Source: Turnera subulata
Lineage: Eukaryota; Streptophyta; Magnoliopsida; Malpighiales; Passifloraceae
Assembly (NCBI GenBank): GCA_028386065.3
Contig: JAKUCV010003276.1
Span: forward strand, 62,001 to 126,000
DNA: 64,000 nt
Reading direction: 5' to 3'
Below the pieces are notes generated by a model that saw only the letters and a list, made by a program, of their open reading frames with translations, was not told the DNA's origin and made no database searches. The translations under genes were made by a program, and so were the position numbers. This document shows positions 11,878 through 23,077 of this stretch, one piece after another. Position 1 is the stretch's first letter; each line of letters starts with the position of its first letter.

Positions 11878-14800
11878 GATGGAGAGTGGTTTGTTTCTCT
11901 TATGTTTAGTCTAATATCTTGGAATGTCAGGGGCTTGGGATCTTCGATAAAACACAACCACCTAAGAGAGCTTATAAATCAAAATGCTGCAAAGTTTGTC
12001 TTTATCTGTGAGACTAAGTTGAGTAATGTGGATATTCAGTTTTGTTGCAGATTGTGGAATATTGGTAATCTAGAATTCAAAACAGTGGACGCTGATGGTT
12101 CTTCTGCAGGTTTGCTAGCTCTATGGGATGGAAAATTCTTTCGTTGTACACAGAGTTCGGTGTCTAGAAATTGGATTTTGGTCGAAGGATATTTTGAAGG
12201 TATGGTTAATAAGTTGAGTGTATGCTGTGTTTATGGAGACACAAGTCTAGAGAAGAGAATAGAAATGTGGAGTGAGCTAAAAGCCCTAAAAAATACTTTC
12301 TCATCACCGTGGCTTCTTATTGGGGACCTCAATGAAACCATCGCAAAAGAAGATAGGAAGAGTAATAGGATGTACATCAGAGGTGCAGGTGCTCTCAGAA
12401 GCTTTATCGAACATCTTCAATTATGTGAGTTTCCTTTAACAGGTAGGAAGTTCACCTGGGCAAATAAATTTGGAGCTAGTAGAATTGATAGGGCTTTAGC
12501 TCAGGTTGAATTGACAGTTGGCTTCAACTCTTTGAACCTTAAAACAGGGCCTAGAGGACTATCGGATCATTGGCCATTAATCCTCTCACAGGATAAAATT
12601 GATTGGGGTTTCAAACCCTTTCGTTTTCAGGATTGTTGGTGGCAAGCGCCTAAGTTTTACGAATTATTGAAGGAACTATGGGAGAAAATTGAGATCGAAT
12701 GCCAAGGCCGGTTTTGCTTGATGAAGAAGCTTGGCCTGTTGCGCAAGAGATTGGCTGATTGGAACAAAAAATCTTTTGGAGATATCAACACTGAAATCTC
12801 TCGTCTGCAAGTGGTTATTGAGGACCTTGATTTGAGAGCTGAGAACTCTCATCTTTCGGAGGAGGAACTGAAGAGAAGAAGTGAGGCAAGAATGGAGTAA
12901 CATCAAAAGCTGAAACAAAAAGAGATCCTATGGAAGCAAAAGTCGAGGATGAGATGGCTAAAATTGGGGGACAAAAACACAAAATTTTTCCATGCCTCAG
13001 CTTGTGCTAGAGGTAGGAAAAAGTGTATTACCACCATTTTAAAAGATGGGGAGAGTATTTCTAATCCAGCCCAAGTAAAAGAGGAAGCAATAGCTTACTT
13101 TGCTGACCTTTATAAAGATAGGGGAAGAGATAGACCAAAGTTGGGTTCATTGTGCTTTCCACACTTAGAGTTTTCTGAGTCTGCTAAACTGGAAGTGCCT
13201 ATTTCGATAGAAGAAATCAAGAAGGCAGTGTGGGAGTGTGATGGATCAAAGGCCCCAGGACCTGATGGCTTTAATATGGGCTTTTATAAAAAATGTTGGG
13301 AACTAATAAAATCTGACCTCTTTGATCTGATTAAGGATTTCTTTGAAAGAAGTCATATCCCGAAAGGTGTCAATATATCATATATATCTCTCATTGCCAA
13401 GAAAGAGGGTGCTGAAGAATTTGGTGACTATCGACCAATCACTCTGGTAAGTGGTATCTACAAGATATTATCAAAAATACTTGCCAACAGGATCAAGACA
13501 GTTTTGCCAAATATTATCAGTAAGTCCCAGCATGCTTTTGTCCAAGGAAGGAATATAACGGATGCAGTCCTATTGGCATCAGAATTTATCCACTCGTTGA
13601 AGAAAAATAAAGAGCAGTCTATTTTGTGGAAGCTAGACTTCCGCAAGGCATTTGACTCTATATCTTGGACTTATCTCTTCCAAGTGATGGAAGCTGTGGG
13701 ATTTGGTTCAAAGTGGATATCATGGATTAGGGAATGCTTACAGTCTTCTATTCTAGCTATTCTTGTAAATGGCTCCCCAACCTCGCAGTTTCACATGACC
13801 AAAGGATTAAAGCAAGGGGATCCCCTCTCCCCTTTTCTATTCCTTATTGCAGCTGAGGGACTCAAGGTAATGATTGATACTGCCATATCAAAAGGGTTGA
13901 TCGAAGGCTTAACAATCCACGGCCTCCATGCAAATGTTATTCAGTTCGCAGACGACACCTTGTTAATTGCAAAGGCACATGAACAATCTTTGCTTAATCT
14001 AAAAAGAGTTTTGAAGTGCTTTGAATTGATGTCCGGTCTAAGAATCAATTTTTTCAAGAGTGGATTGGCGGGCATAAATTTAGGCAGAGACAGAACGAAA
14101 CAACTGGCAGATTTATTATTATGTAAGGTGGAACAATTCCCATTAAAGTACCTAGGGCTGCCCCTAGGTGCAAATATGAGAAACACTGCCAGCTGGTTGC
14201 CGATCATTGAGAAGTTCCAGAAGAGATTAAAATCATGGAGAGCTAGATTCCTTTCCCTTGCAGGCCGTGTGCTGATGATCAAATCTGTCCTCAATTCCTT
14301 TCCTCTTTATTATTTGTCCATCTTTAGGCTGCCGGCATCTGTAAACAAAAAGTTGGTCCAAATTCAGAGAAAATTTCTTTGGCGTGGTTGTTTGGAGAAG
14401 AGAAAGATCTGTTGGGTTGCTTGGAAAAAAGTTGCCCAACCAAAGGAGAATGGTGGCCTCGGCATCGATTCACTCATCCTCAAGAATAACAGTCTCTGTT
14501 TTAAGTGGTATTGGAGATATCTTCAAGATCAGGATGCTGATTGGAAAATATTGCTTAAGAGAAAATATGATTCTGGTGTAAATAGGATGGAGCCGAACTT
14601 TTGTTTGAACCACATGTCTAGTGTGTGGAGGAATATACTCCTCTGCTCTGATAATCAGATTTTACCCAATGTTTCTTTGAAGAAGAATCTGCATATTCGG
14701 ATTGGGAGTGGCTCATGTGTTTCTCTGTGGCATGATAAGTGGTCAGAGCTTGGGATCCTTAAGAACATTTTTCCAAGACTTTTTTCCATTTCAAATGAAC

Positions 14801-15762
14801 GTGATGCATGCATAGAATCAATAATATCAAAAGTGCCATTAGAGTGTGATGGTGATAGTTGGCGTAGAAACCTGTACGAATGGGAATTGGAGGACTGCAG
14901 AAAGATAGACATTCAACTAAATCCTATTTCCCTGAATCCACTTAACCCTGATGGTTGGGTTTGGGGTGACTGTAAGGATCAAGTCTATTCAGTCAAGAGT
15001 GGCAAGGCTTTCCTGATACAATTGTCAACAACACCCTGCAAACCGCCTAATATTTGGACCAACTTGGCACCCCCAAAAGTTGAATGTTTTCTATGGCAAG
15101 TGATAAACGATGGGATTGCAGTAAGAGCAAATCTATCCAGACGTGGCTTAATTCATACAGATCAAGCTTTATGCCCTTTTTGTTCGGAAGAATTAGAAAC
15201 AAGCTCCCACCTCTTTTTACACTGCCAATATTCATGGAGTTTCTGGCAAAAAATATGCCATTGGTGGGGGACCACTTGGATTGCACCTCAGAGCATAAGG
15301 GAATGGTTATCACAGTGGCCTTGGTTGGAGCATAACCTAAGCAGCAGAGCATCATGGATGATTTTTGGGTTAGCAGCTGTTTGGTCTTTATGGTTGGCCA
15401 GGAACAAACTCATTTTTGATAAAGTGAAGATATCCTGTGAATGCCTGTTTGATTTAATGGTAGCTAGAGCATCTTGGTGGATCAAAAGCTTGCAACCGGA
15501 TTTCCCATACTCAAGCTGCAACATTCTTACTTCAGTGGACGCGATAAAACAATGGAAGGGTGTAACACGTAAATTTGATTAAGATCCAATAGTCCTCTGT
15601 TTCTTTGTAGTTTTTGTACGTTTACTGCTTACCAGGTATTTTGTTTTTGCCAGTTCTTAGGAACAGCTTGTAAAGTTGGTCATTGTCTCAATGACAACCA
15701 TGTGTCTGCACTTTCCAACCCAGTGATTTAAATAAAATCTTCGATTAGCATCAAAAAAAAAA
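11878..15762 (+). mobile_element. 5'-truncated L1-type LINE (ORF2 only), copy A specific
   Basis: The insertion begins 24 bp before the ORF2 start and ends with a 3' UTR finishing in gattagcatc plus a run of about ten A. Block B shows the empty site: the flanks cttga / ctgtcatc are separated there by 18 bp (47898-47915) that are missing here. The insertion therefore removed target bases instead of duplicating them. ORF1 and the 5' UTR are absent. The same 3' end motif (ttagcatc then A) occurs at the end of the full-length LINE on the other strand and in a tiny insertion at 63498. Confidence 0.9.
11902..15582 (+). pseudogene. LINE ORF2: endonuclease-reverse transcriptase with one in-frame stop
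   Basis: One reading frame of about 1227 codons encodes the L1 ORF2 protein, which nicks target DNA and copies LINE RNA at the nick. An apurinic-type endonuclease fills residues 1-230, with N8 (ISWNVRG), E37 (ICETK), the GDLNE motif and LSDHWPL. The RT follows (about 480-760), with YRPITLVSG, LDFRKAFDS, GLKQGDPLSPFLF and the catalytic FADD. A zf-RVT domain lies near the C-terminus (VECFLWQ, CPFCSEEL, HLFLHC). The only visible lesion is a TAA at 12898-12900 in the linker between endonuclease and RT. The frame continues unchanged after it (13-kb side 12901-15582). No RNase H follows. As it stands the gene would make a separate endonuclease fragment. It is young by its intactness, or still close to its source copy. 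Confidence 0.93.
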
Positions 15763-18669
15763 CTGTCATCTAATTGTCATATCCAAGATTGAGCCGGTAA
15801 CTATTTACCATTTCAACAAGATAACAAATATCTTGTCTGGTATATAATAAACCATACAATAGACTCTTATGACATTAGAATAAGGCATATTTGCCAAGCA
15901 TTATTTAAGTTTGATAACAGTATTGTTGGCTTAGGTTATTGCCCTTGGCAACAAATGTATCTATAGGCTTAGAGTCATGCATACAAAATTCTGAGGATCA
16001 TGACCCTCAAAGTGTATGTAATTCCCCCTCCATGTCCTACATTTCCCAAAAATGAAGGACAATTCAGAATATAGATACAAGGAAATTCTTAAACTTTCCA
16101 GCCAACAAAGCGGCGCGGACGTAAGGTAATAAAGTCACTTATGACTAGTTGATCTCGATATAATGGGCATCATCTATCATTACAAAAATGAAGATGTCTT
16201 GGTTACAAAACCTTAACAACCATTATGTAGAAGAACTATAGAGTCCACAAATGGACCTGAATAGGCATACACTGAGTGTCCTTGCCCTTTTACAGCTAAA
16301 AACATATAGTTTATTGCATGTAAATTTCTTCTAACTTTCCACTAAGAAAAGTAATTCTCACAACCACTTGATGTAATTCGAGATTAAACACATTCACTGG
16401 CTTATCAGCACTTAGCATGATGTTTGGAGAACTCATTTGTTCTCAAAAGCATCACATCTTTTACTACACTCAACTTTAGTTTGATTGCATGAAGTACAAC
16501 TCATGTTGTCTTTTATCCAATCATCTTTAGTCTTATAAGAAACAAACGTTTCAGGTTTCCCTCTACAAAAGAGGTTACACTATGAGAGCCTTTTGGTACA
16601 CTTGATCAGTACCGTTCATGTAAAGTGTCGTCTCAGTTCCACATCGTAACCACTTTCCAGGCATTGGATTTAATGAAACAAATTCATTATAATCCAATTG
16701 CTCCCACTAGGATCAAAATTTTTGGGGACTAATCAATACTCAACTGATTTATCCCAAGTTACTGTTCTTGATCATGTTTCTTATGTTGATTTTACTTAAA
16801 AAACACATTTTTCAAGAACATTTTGGAGGACATCAGGTTATCGTAAACCTGACCATTTCTAGAAGAATCAAATTCTTCTCTTCGTAACAACTTCTTGTTT
16901 TGGAGTTTTAAGATTAGTTAACTATTTAACTAATCCTACTTCATCACATATTTATATGAACCAATCATACAAATATCATGGCCCTAGCCATCTGCTTTGA
17001 TACAACTATCAAGCTGATTTTCCACATGGTTCATAAAACATCAATGGCACTCAATAGCCCAAGATTTATGAAAAATCAATAAAAGTGATGAAATAGTAGG
17101 CACTATGCCTTGCCCTCAGATTTAATTTGACCACATATGTCAAAATGGATTAATTGCAAATGATATTTTGCTCTGCAGTGTAATTTGGAATGATTTCCTT
17201 GTCACCTTCCCCTCATGAAAGAACTCATACAAATGAAGTTCAATCTTTAAAAACGAACCCGATAAGCATACATTGGCGAAACAGTTCACTCTTTATTGAT
17301 CCATATGATCAAAAATAGAATGACATAAATTCACATCATCAACCACTTAGAATGATGATATAAATAGGGGAAGTCTGGAATTATTTGAAACATATTCATT
17401 ATCCAGAAAAGACAAGAAAAACATACCAAAAAACACCCATAAAGGTTAGTGTAGTAGAACAAATCTACTCCCACTAGAAACAAAAATTTTGTCAAGTTCG
17501 AAGAACATAGTATTTACCATGTAGATTTAAGATTTTGACCCTTACACGATCAGTCTAATCCTTTAACTTTCTCCTGAGAGTCAATTTCCTACATGAACTT
17601 ACTTTGATTCAATCGAATTTTGACAATTGTATATAAATGATCCTGTATCATTTGTTACACAATTTGTAGATACTGAATCAACTATCCAATTGATGATTAA
17701 TTCAAGTAACAAACAACACTAAACTGTCTGTAATTTATGAAAGACATACCTTCTTAAAAGTGATGCACAAAGCACCAAAATATATTTATTATCCATAGTT
17801 AAAGCACTTAGCTTTACCTTGTCTCTACCCTCTGGATAAGTATGAACTTTTTCCCATTATCACAATTAAATTTATTTTGAGTCTTCTTTGATTTTTACCA
17901 CATCTGTCAAACAGACATATCAATTGGTAATATTACCAATATAAGCATTTTTAGCCACAAAGGCACTTCTTTGAGTAGTCCTATTAGCCACCCACAGGTG
18001 TTCCAGTACTTACTCAAATTGACAAACAATATTACCAGAAGTAGTGGTAAAAACAAATGACAGTTGGAACATCTTCGTTCCTTACCAAGTAAGTGACCAT
18101 TATCACTTACTCCTGTCTAAGTTTGGTTAAGGATACACCGCCAAACTTAATTTTAAAGGCAGTCCAAAAGTTTCAAAAACTTTGGATTCTCATAACCACA
18201 CACATAGTGTGAGAAAGAATTTCTTCCTCTTGCTCAAAAGCTAGAGGTCTCTCTTTATCTTCTACAGGCTCACCCTTTATGGCTTTTTAGAGTACAAAAA
18301 ATCACACTAATCCGACAAATTGGATTTTCATGCATTCAAAACTTTACAAATACCATCCTAAAAATTTCTCAACTCATGAGGTTTAACGATGATATTATTT
18401 CTTACAACAGTCAATAATAAACTATAACACATTGTATTAAAGCAAATATAATCACATAAATCTACAGAGGATGCCACAACATATATATATGAATCATTTA
18501 TACTTAATATAATAAATAAAAAAAATAGCTAACATCCTTCTAAGCATAAAATCGAAAAATTCATCAAAGTGCATCATCATTCATGCTTAAAAGAATAATT
18601 AACTATTTCATAATATTCAATAGTATAAAGTAATTTCAACTCCCACTAGGAATAAACACCAAGTTTTTC
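15763..18669. other. LARD internal region, no gene
   Basis: AT-rich DNA with no open frame resembling a known protein on either strand. It is closely matched by 47916-50823 in block B. Several purine-tract-like strings (ctcccactag at about 16700, 17470 and 18640) occur, resembling the element's own polypurine tract. Confidence 0.6.
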
Positions 18670-19510
18670 TTAGGTGAGAGATAGATAATTAACACATAAT
18701 TATCTAATTTTATTGAGAGCACTTAGTTTATTCTAAAAGTCAATCATATAGTTTGAATTTAAGAATAAAAATAGCAATCAACCCACAGATAATTAACACA
18801 TAATTATCTGGTATTATTAAGTGCACATAACTTTTATTAAAGGAGAAAACACATAGTTAAATCCAAAAATAAAAAATTTGCAATTAATAATTTATTAAGG
18901 AAACTCATTCTTAAATCAAACGCTTCTGAAATAGATAATTAACATATAATTATCCAACATTATTAAAAACAGATATTTTTCATTTAAGAATAACACATAG
19001 TTAATTATTAAATAAAAACTAACAATGAAAAATTTATTAAAGAATCTCATTCTCTAATGTTATTTTTCATGAATTAGATAATCAACAAATAATTACATAA
19101 AAATTGATTGAAGGCACTACATTTAATTTATCATCTAACACATAGTTAGATTAAAATAAACAAGCACTCAATCATACATTAAAGAAATTTATTCTTTAAT
19201 AAAAGTATTATTTTTCACAAACTAGACAATTAACATAAAATTATCCATTATGATTGACTTTACTTTATTTTATTTAAATTCTAACACAAAGTTAGTTTAA
19301 ATAAAAATAAGCAAATAATCAATCATAAATTAAAGAAACTTATTCTTTAATATTATTTTATACACACTAGATAATTAACATATAATTATCTAATGGAATT
19401 GAAGATAATTTAATTTGTCATCTAACACATAGTTAGAATAAAATAAATCCGTACCTTTAATCATAAATTAAAGAAATACATACTTTAATTTAATTTGTAT
19501 AAAAAAATGA
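18670..19510. repeat. Degenerate ~146-bp tandem array inside the LARD (copy A)
   Basis: The core gataattaacacataattatc recurs with variants at 18684, 18788, 18934, 19077, 19225 and 19370, spacings 104, 146, 143, 148 and 145 bp. Between cores, a second string (aacacatagtta) and a third (ttaaagaaa..attctttaa) also recur in phase. The copies are imperfect, so the array is old. Block B carries it at about 50824-51660. Confidence 0.8.
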
Positions 19511-19789
19511 TTGTGAATAATAATACAAACGAACCCACAAATTTAGGACATTAAGCCCATATTAGCCCATTAACCCTAAATGAGCACATAAATTTTCAAG
19601 GCCATAAAAATGAACATTAAAAATTTTAGGCCCAAAAGTAGCTCGGCTCGGCCCAGCCAAACAAATCGGCTCGGCCCAACACGAGAACGGCTTAGCTTGA
19701 AACTGATTCGGCTCGTTCTGTCGGCTTGGCTAAAAAATCGGCTTCCCGACAGTATAGTGTCTTTTACATTTTTTTTTTTGAAATATCAC

Positions 19790-20310
19790 ACGCGTGTGAA
19801 GCATATGGAGTGGAGTGAAACCCTAGGGTTTCATCTCTTTCTCCCCCAACATTAAAACGCTGCCGCCGCTGCCGCGAAGAGGCTCGCTGGAATCTTTTAC
19901 GAAAACTGGCGACTAATGCCGCCGGAGGAAATGCCACGCAGGCGCAACAACCACCGCACGGAAAGGGAGCACACTGCCCGACTCCTGCTGCCGCACTACT
20001 GTCTGAGCCATAGCTCACTCATCCTTGCCGGAGAAGACGATCTCCACGGAGGAGACGCCACGCCAAGGGAGATAAGAGCGGGGGTAGCAAGCCACGAAGG
20101 CCGCCGCTCAAAACGCTGCCTCCTGCAGCAGCGACGAACGCCGCCGCCTTCATCTCCTTGAACCACCCACGCGTGGACACGAGCACGAAGGCCGTGTCTC
20201 CCATGCCTCATCGCGTCACAGCCTGAATCCAGCCACCTGCAAAGCGGGAGCTCGAGCACAAAGCCCGGTCGCCGCCTCCACTCAAGGGGAACCACCACCA
20301 ATTACTTTTC
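19790..20310. other. GC-rich leader segment of the LARD (copy A)
   Basis: About 500 bp of GC-rich sequence stands out sharply from the AT-rich LARD interior, just downstream of the primer site in element sense. Both strands have open frames: plus 19916-20161, and minus 20301-19996 and 20204-20019. The minus frame reads MGDTAFVLVSTRGW..., but none matches a family I know. The frames differ between copies A and B. It could be a structured leader or a captured host fragment. Confidence 0.5.
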
Positions 20311-20388
20311 CAAAGGTAGAAATTATCCACCGATTGAATTTAATTATTTTACACAAAAACAATAAATCTATCTGAATATAATATCTGT

Positions 20389-20401
20389 GGCTCCGCTACC
20401 A
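20389..20401 (-). other. LARD primer-binding site (copy A)
   Basis: The minus strand reads TGGTAGCGGAGCC, ten of twelve bases matching the initiator-Met site TGGTATCAGAGC usual in Ty1/copia. The same variant stands next to the copia LTR at 59211-59223. Confidence 0.65.
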
Positions 20402-20783
20402 ACGTTGGGAATTTAGACATGTTTAACAAATAAACATTCTATGCACAACGGAAGAATTAAATTGAATAGGAAAGAAAACTTATCTATTTCTATTAGATTG
20501 GAGCCCTTGTAATCTCTGGATCAGTCGTTCCTCTGGATCATCAGCGTGACGATGTTGGCCGGGAATTAAATCACAAGGAAGTAATCCATATACCACAACC
20601 TAAGAACCCTAAACTGGAAAAGAGATGCGCTTTGGGAGAGAGAAGAGAGAAAGAAGAGAGAACAGTACACAGAGTATCAATTCTCACGTTCTCTTCTTTT
20701 GCTGTGAGGGTGATTATAACACATAGTAATCCCAAACTCAGGATTTTCCTAACAACAAAATATTAGGGTTAGACCTTGGCTTC
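20402..20783 (-). repeat. LARD right (5') LTR, truncated (copy A)
   Basis: Begins at acgttgggaattt after the primer site and matches the block B LTR (52605-53031) until ggcttc, where it jumps to LINE zf-RVT sequence that lies 1095 bp further on in B. About 45 bp of LTR are lost. Confidence 0.8.
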
Positions 20784-20965
20784 CCCCCTTAAGGTTGAAC
20801 GTTGGGTATGGCTCGCTCTCCATCATGGCATCCCCACCAAAGATGTCCTTCGCCATAGGGGGATTATCTCCCTGGCCAAGTCGGTTTGTGTAATGTGCAA
20901 TGCTAGTCTTGAAACCAGAGATCACTTGTTGCTTCACTTTTCCTTTTCCTAGCTCTTATGGTCTA
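20784..20965 (+). pseudogene. LINE zf-RVT fragment (copy A)
   Basis: The plus strand reads LKVERWVWLALHHGIPTKDVLRHRGIISLAKSVCVMCNASLETRDHLLLHFSFS, recognisable as the C-terminal zf-RVT region of a plant LINE ORF2 (pattern VE.WLWLA..GIPT.d.L..RGI, CxxC, HLLLHC). It is shorter than in block B because of the deletion at its left. It stops at the tag in cctag. No function is expected. Confidence 0.75.
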
Positions 20966-22152
20966 GTTTGTGGCGGAATGTGCAACTCTGTCTCGCTGCC
21001 AATCTAGAGGATGCAGGTGGGTTATTCGGCTTTTATTATCAGAAATTCAACCATCTTCATTCATGCAACTTTTACACAGTTTATCCAAAACGTATAATTT
21101 TTCCCATTGATATTGAACTCACCCAGTCGATTATTGGGTGCATCGTTGTACATATCTGCACTGGCACATGTGATTGATTGATCTCACTTGTTCAAAAACT
21201 CTGACAGTCTAAGTCAAGCTTGTAGATTTTGATTGATCTTCATTGGTTGAATTAGTGATTTGGAAAGTTGCGTAGTGTTTGTTTGTCCTTCGCTGACAGC
21301 TTGTCTCTCCTGCACAATTCTTTATCTGTCCTGGTTAAAGAGCACCCTTACAATGATTGCTTGGGTAACTTACAATTCTGTCTCTATTGCTTCGGTTTCA
21401 TCTCATCATATTGAACAAAAACATCATTTTATTATTTTTGTTATTACATTTATCCGATTGGGAGATTCCTTCTCACTTCTCAACGTTACTGTGCCGAGTT
21501 TTGTACGTACTCTCTCAAACAATATTGGTAATTGAGGAAATGAAAAATGACCTTCATAACAGGAGAGCTGCATAGTGATGTGAACAGACAAAAGGAGAGT
21601 AGAAAGACAGCAGATTCTACGGCAGAATCTGAGGCCATAGAGGCAAAAAAGACGGAGAAAATACTTGTCTAACCTTGAAACAAATTTAAGTATCCTATAG
21701 AATCAACCAAACTCTTAAAGAAATTAATAATCACAATGTACGTACGTAGTATACTAAACCATATCTATCCCAGAGGATACATGTTGTACGAGAAAAAATA
21801 CATTTTCTTCTTTTCAAAGTAAATAGAATACAAGAATGTGGATGTGTGATTCTGAAATACTCGCAGTCGGTCAAATCTAAGGTCTTCAACACAAGTGCAA
21901 AGAAATAAGCAAGATTGTATGATGGGATCTAGATCGTCAAGCGTGGCGGTAGTACTACTCCAACAAACTATAAGGAGTAGTACTAAAAAATAAGCAGTAA
22001 CTTTGGCCAATGCAAAGTTAGACTATAGATTTTCCTATTGTTTATCCTCTCCCCAACCCTAGTATAATTTTATCCAACCCATCACTACAAATTCATTTGC
22101 AATTGAGTCAAGTAGTTTGGATCATCGCTTGATGGATGCTAATTTTTTTATG
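20966..22152. other. Unassigned duplicated sequence, no supported gene
   Basis: This 1.2 kb is shared with 54255-55999 in block B, apart from B's RNase-H insertion. The longest open frames (21260-21535 plus, 21765-22010 minus) are not supported as genes. I see no domain, RNA gene or clear element end. Confidence 0.55.
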
Positions 22153-22201
22153 GATTAAAGATTTATTTCATCCCTGTGTTCGGCGCTAAAGTTGAAATTC
22201 A
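22153..22201. mobile_element. 49-bp end of a fold-back (MULE-like) MITE
   Basis: gattaaagatttatttcatc and the following 29 bp are identical to the left terminal repeat of the element at 56001-56781. After gaaattca the two copies part company, so either the duplication ended here or the rest was lost. Confidence 0.7.
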
Positions 22202-22420
22202 CGATTTATTTCGTTTCTAAGTATGTATAATGAATGTCTAGATTTATTTCCTAAATAATACACGATTAGTTAGGAAAATACATAAATCCTAGGAAGAGAA
22301 GGGGGAACCCTTACAGTAAATTGAAAAAATAAATAAATCCTAAAAGGAAAGAGAATGCTAAATAGTGGGTTCACAAAAAATCAAGCTTGGAGAGTCCCCA
22401 TAGTAAAATTTTTCCTTCTA
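22202..22420. other. Spacer, no gene
   Basis: AT-rich sequence between block A and the F-box promoter repeats. Nothing recognisable. Confidence 0.5.
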
Positions 22421-22590
22421 ATCTACCAGAAAGTAGTTTTCCTTTTTCTTTCTTTTTTCTATTTTTTGAAACGATTGAAACTAATTGTTTATGGGCCATA
22501 TATAGTTTGTTAAAGGGTGAAAGAAAACTTTTTTAACTTGGGACAGAAGAAAAGTTCTCGAGTCGTTTAAATAACTGATCAATGTTAATC
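22421..22590 (+). repeat. F-box promoter repeat, unit 1
   Basis: A pyrimidine-rich start (agtagttttcctttttctttc), then acgattgaaactaattgttt, ggccatatatagtttgtt, gaaagaaaac and aatgttaatc. The same series recurs at 22691-22911. A single counterpart lies upstream of F-box copy 2 (about 27878-28035). Confidence 0.75.
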
Positions 22591-22690
22591 TTATTGAAAT
22601 GTTCTGCAAACATTACATGATTACAGAAAGTAGTAAATTGTCCATATTCTCATAAATTCCATCTTGTATATTGGTGGCTAATTCTTCTAT

Positions 22691-22911
22691 TCTACCACAC
22701 GAGGAAAAAGTAGGTTTTCCTTTTCTTCCTTTTTTCTAGCTTTTTTCCTTTTCGTTCTTTTTTCTGTTTTTAGAAACGAGTAAAACTAATTGTTTCCGGG
22801 CCATATATAGTTTGTTAACTAGAGGGTGAAAGAAAACTTTTAACTTGGAATTGAAGAAAAGTTCTCGAATCGTTTATGTTTCGCGCATTGAATAACTCAT
22901 TAATGTTAATC
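22691..22911 (+). repeat. F-box promoter repeat, unit 2, with TATA-like motif
   Basis: Second copy of the upstream repeat, with an extra pyrimidine-rich expansion. It holds gggccatatatagtttgtt (about 22797), a TATA-like string 280 bp before the ATG. Another TATA-like string (aatatatcac, about 22977) lies nearer to the ATG. I cannot tell which is used. Confidence 0.55.
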
Positions 22912-23077
22912 CTTGGCTTGTGGAACAAGCAGGAAGGCTTGCGTTAATCGTTACTTTAGAAAGGATTAAACAATTAATATATCACATAATTAATGGAGTC
23001 TCCGTCACAATTATAACCCTAGCTAGCTACCATAAAACGACTTTAGCGGCCGGTAGGTGTGCTCTCTAGTCTGTACA

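Larger units (their letters stand above)
10022..20783 (-). mobile_element. Large LTR element without gag/pol (LARD), copy A
   Basis: A stretch at about 10045-10432 recurs as a direct repeat at 20440-20783 (shared strings ggatcatcagcgtgacgatg, cgggaattaaatcacaagg). Minus-strand landmarks are in the right order: the right LTR is followed by a primer-binding site (20401-20389, TGGTAGCGGAGCC). The internal region ends at a purine tract (AGTGGGAGA, 10441-10433) just before the left LTR, which begins TGTAGGATTT. Excluding the nested LINE, about 6 kb of internal DNA is AT-rich and full of stops, with no Gag, protease, integrase or RT. The right LTR is cut by a deletion at 20783. The left outer edge against the Athila LTR is approximate. 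Confidence 0.75.
1267..22201. repeat. Segmental duplication, copy A (direct repeat of 37526-56049)
   Basis: The same ordered set of elements (Athila protease and gag, CACTA, Athila primer site and LTR, LARD, zf-RVT LINE remnant, unassigned 1.2 kb, MITE end) appears here and at 37526-56049 in the same orientation. Long stretches read as almost identical by eye. Copy A is longer because of a 3.9-kb LINE (11878-15762). It lacks about 1.1 kb at 20783 and the RNase-H insertion that B has at about 54530-55063. The right edge (22201) falls inside the terminal inverted repeat of a fold-back element. Confidence 0.92.

Noticed and set aside
21765..22010. Small minus-strand frame with a signal-peptide-like start (and its partner at 55613-55864)
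   Set aside because: Neither copy starts at an ATG (both need TTG), and the two copies differ in frame exactly over the hydrophobic part.
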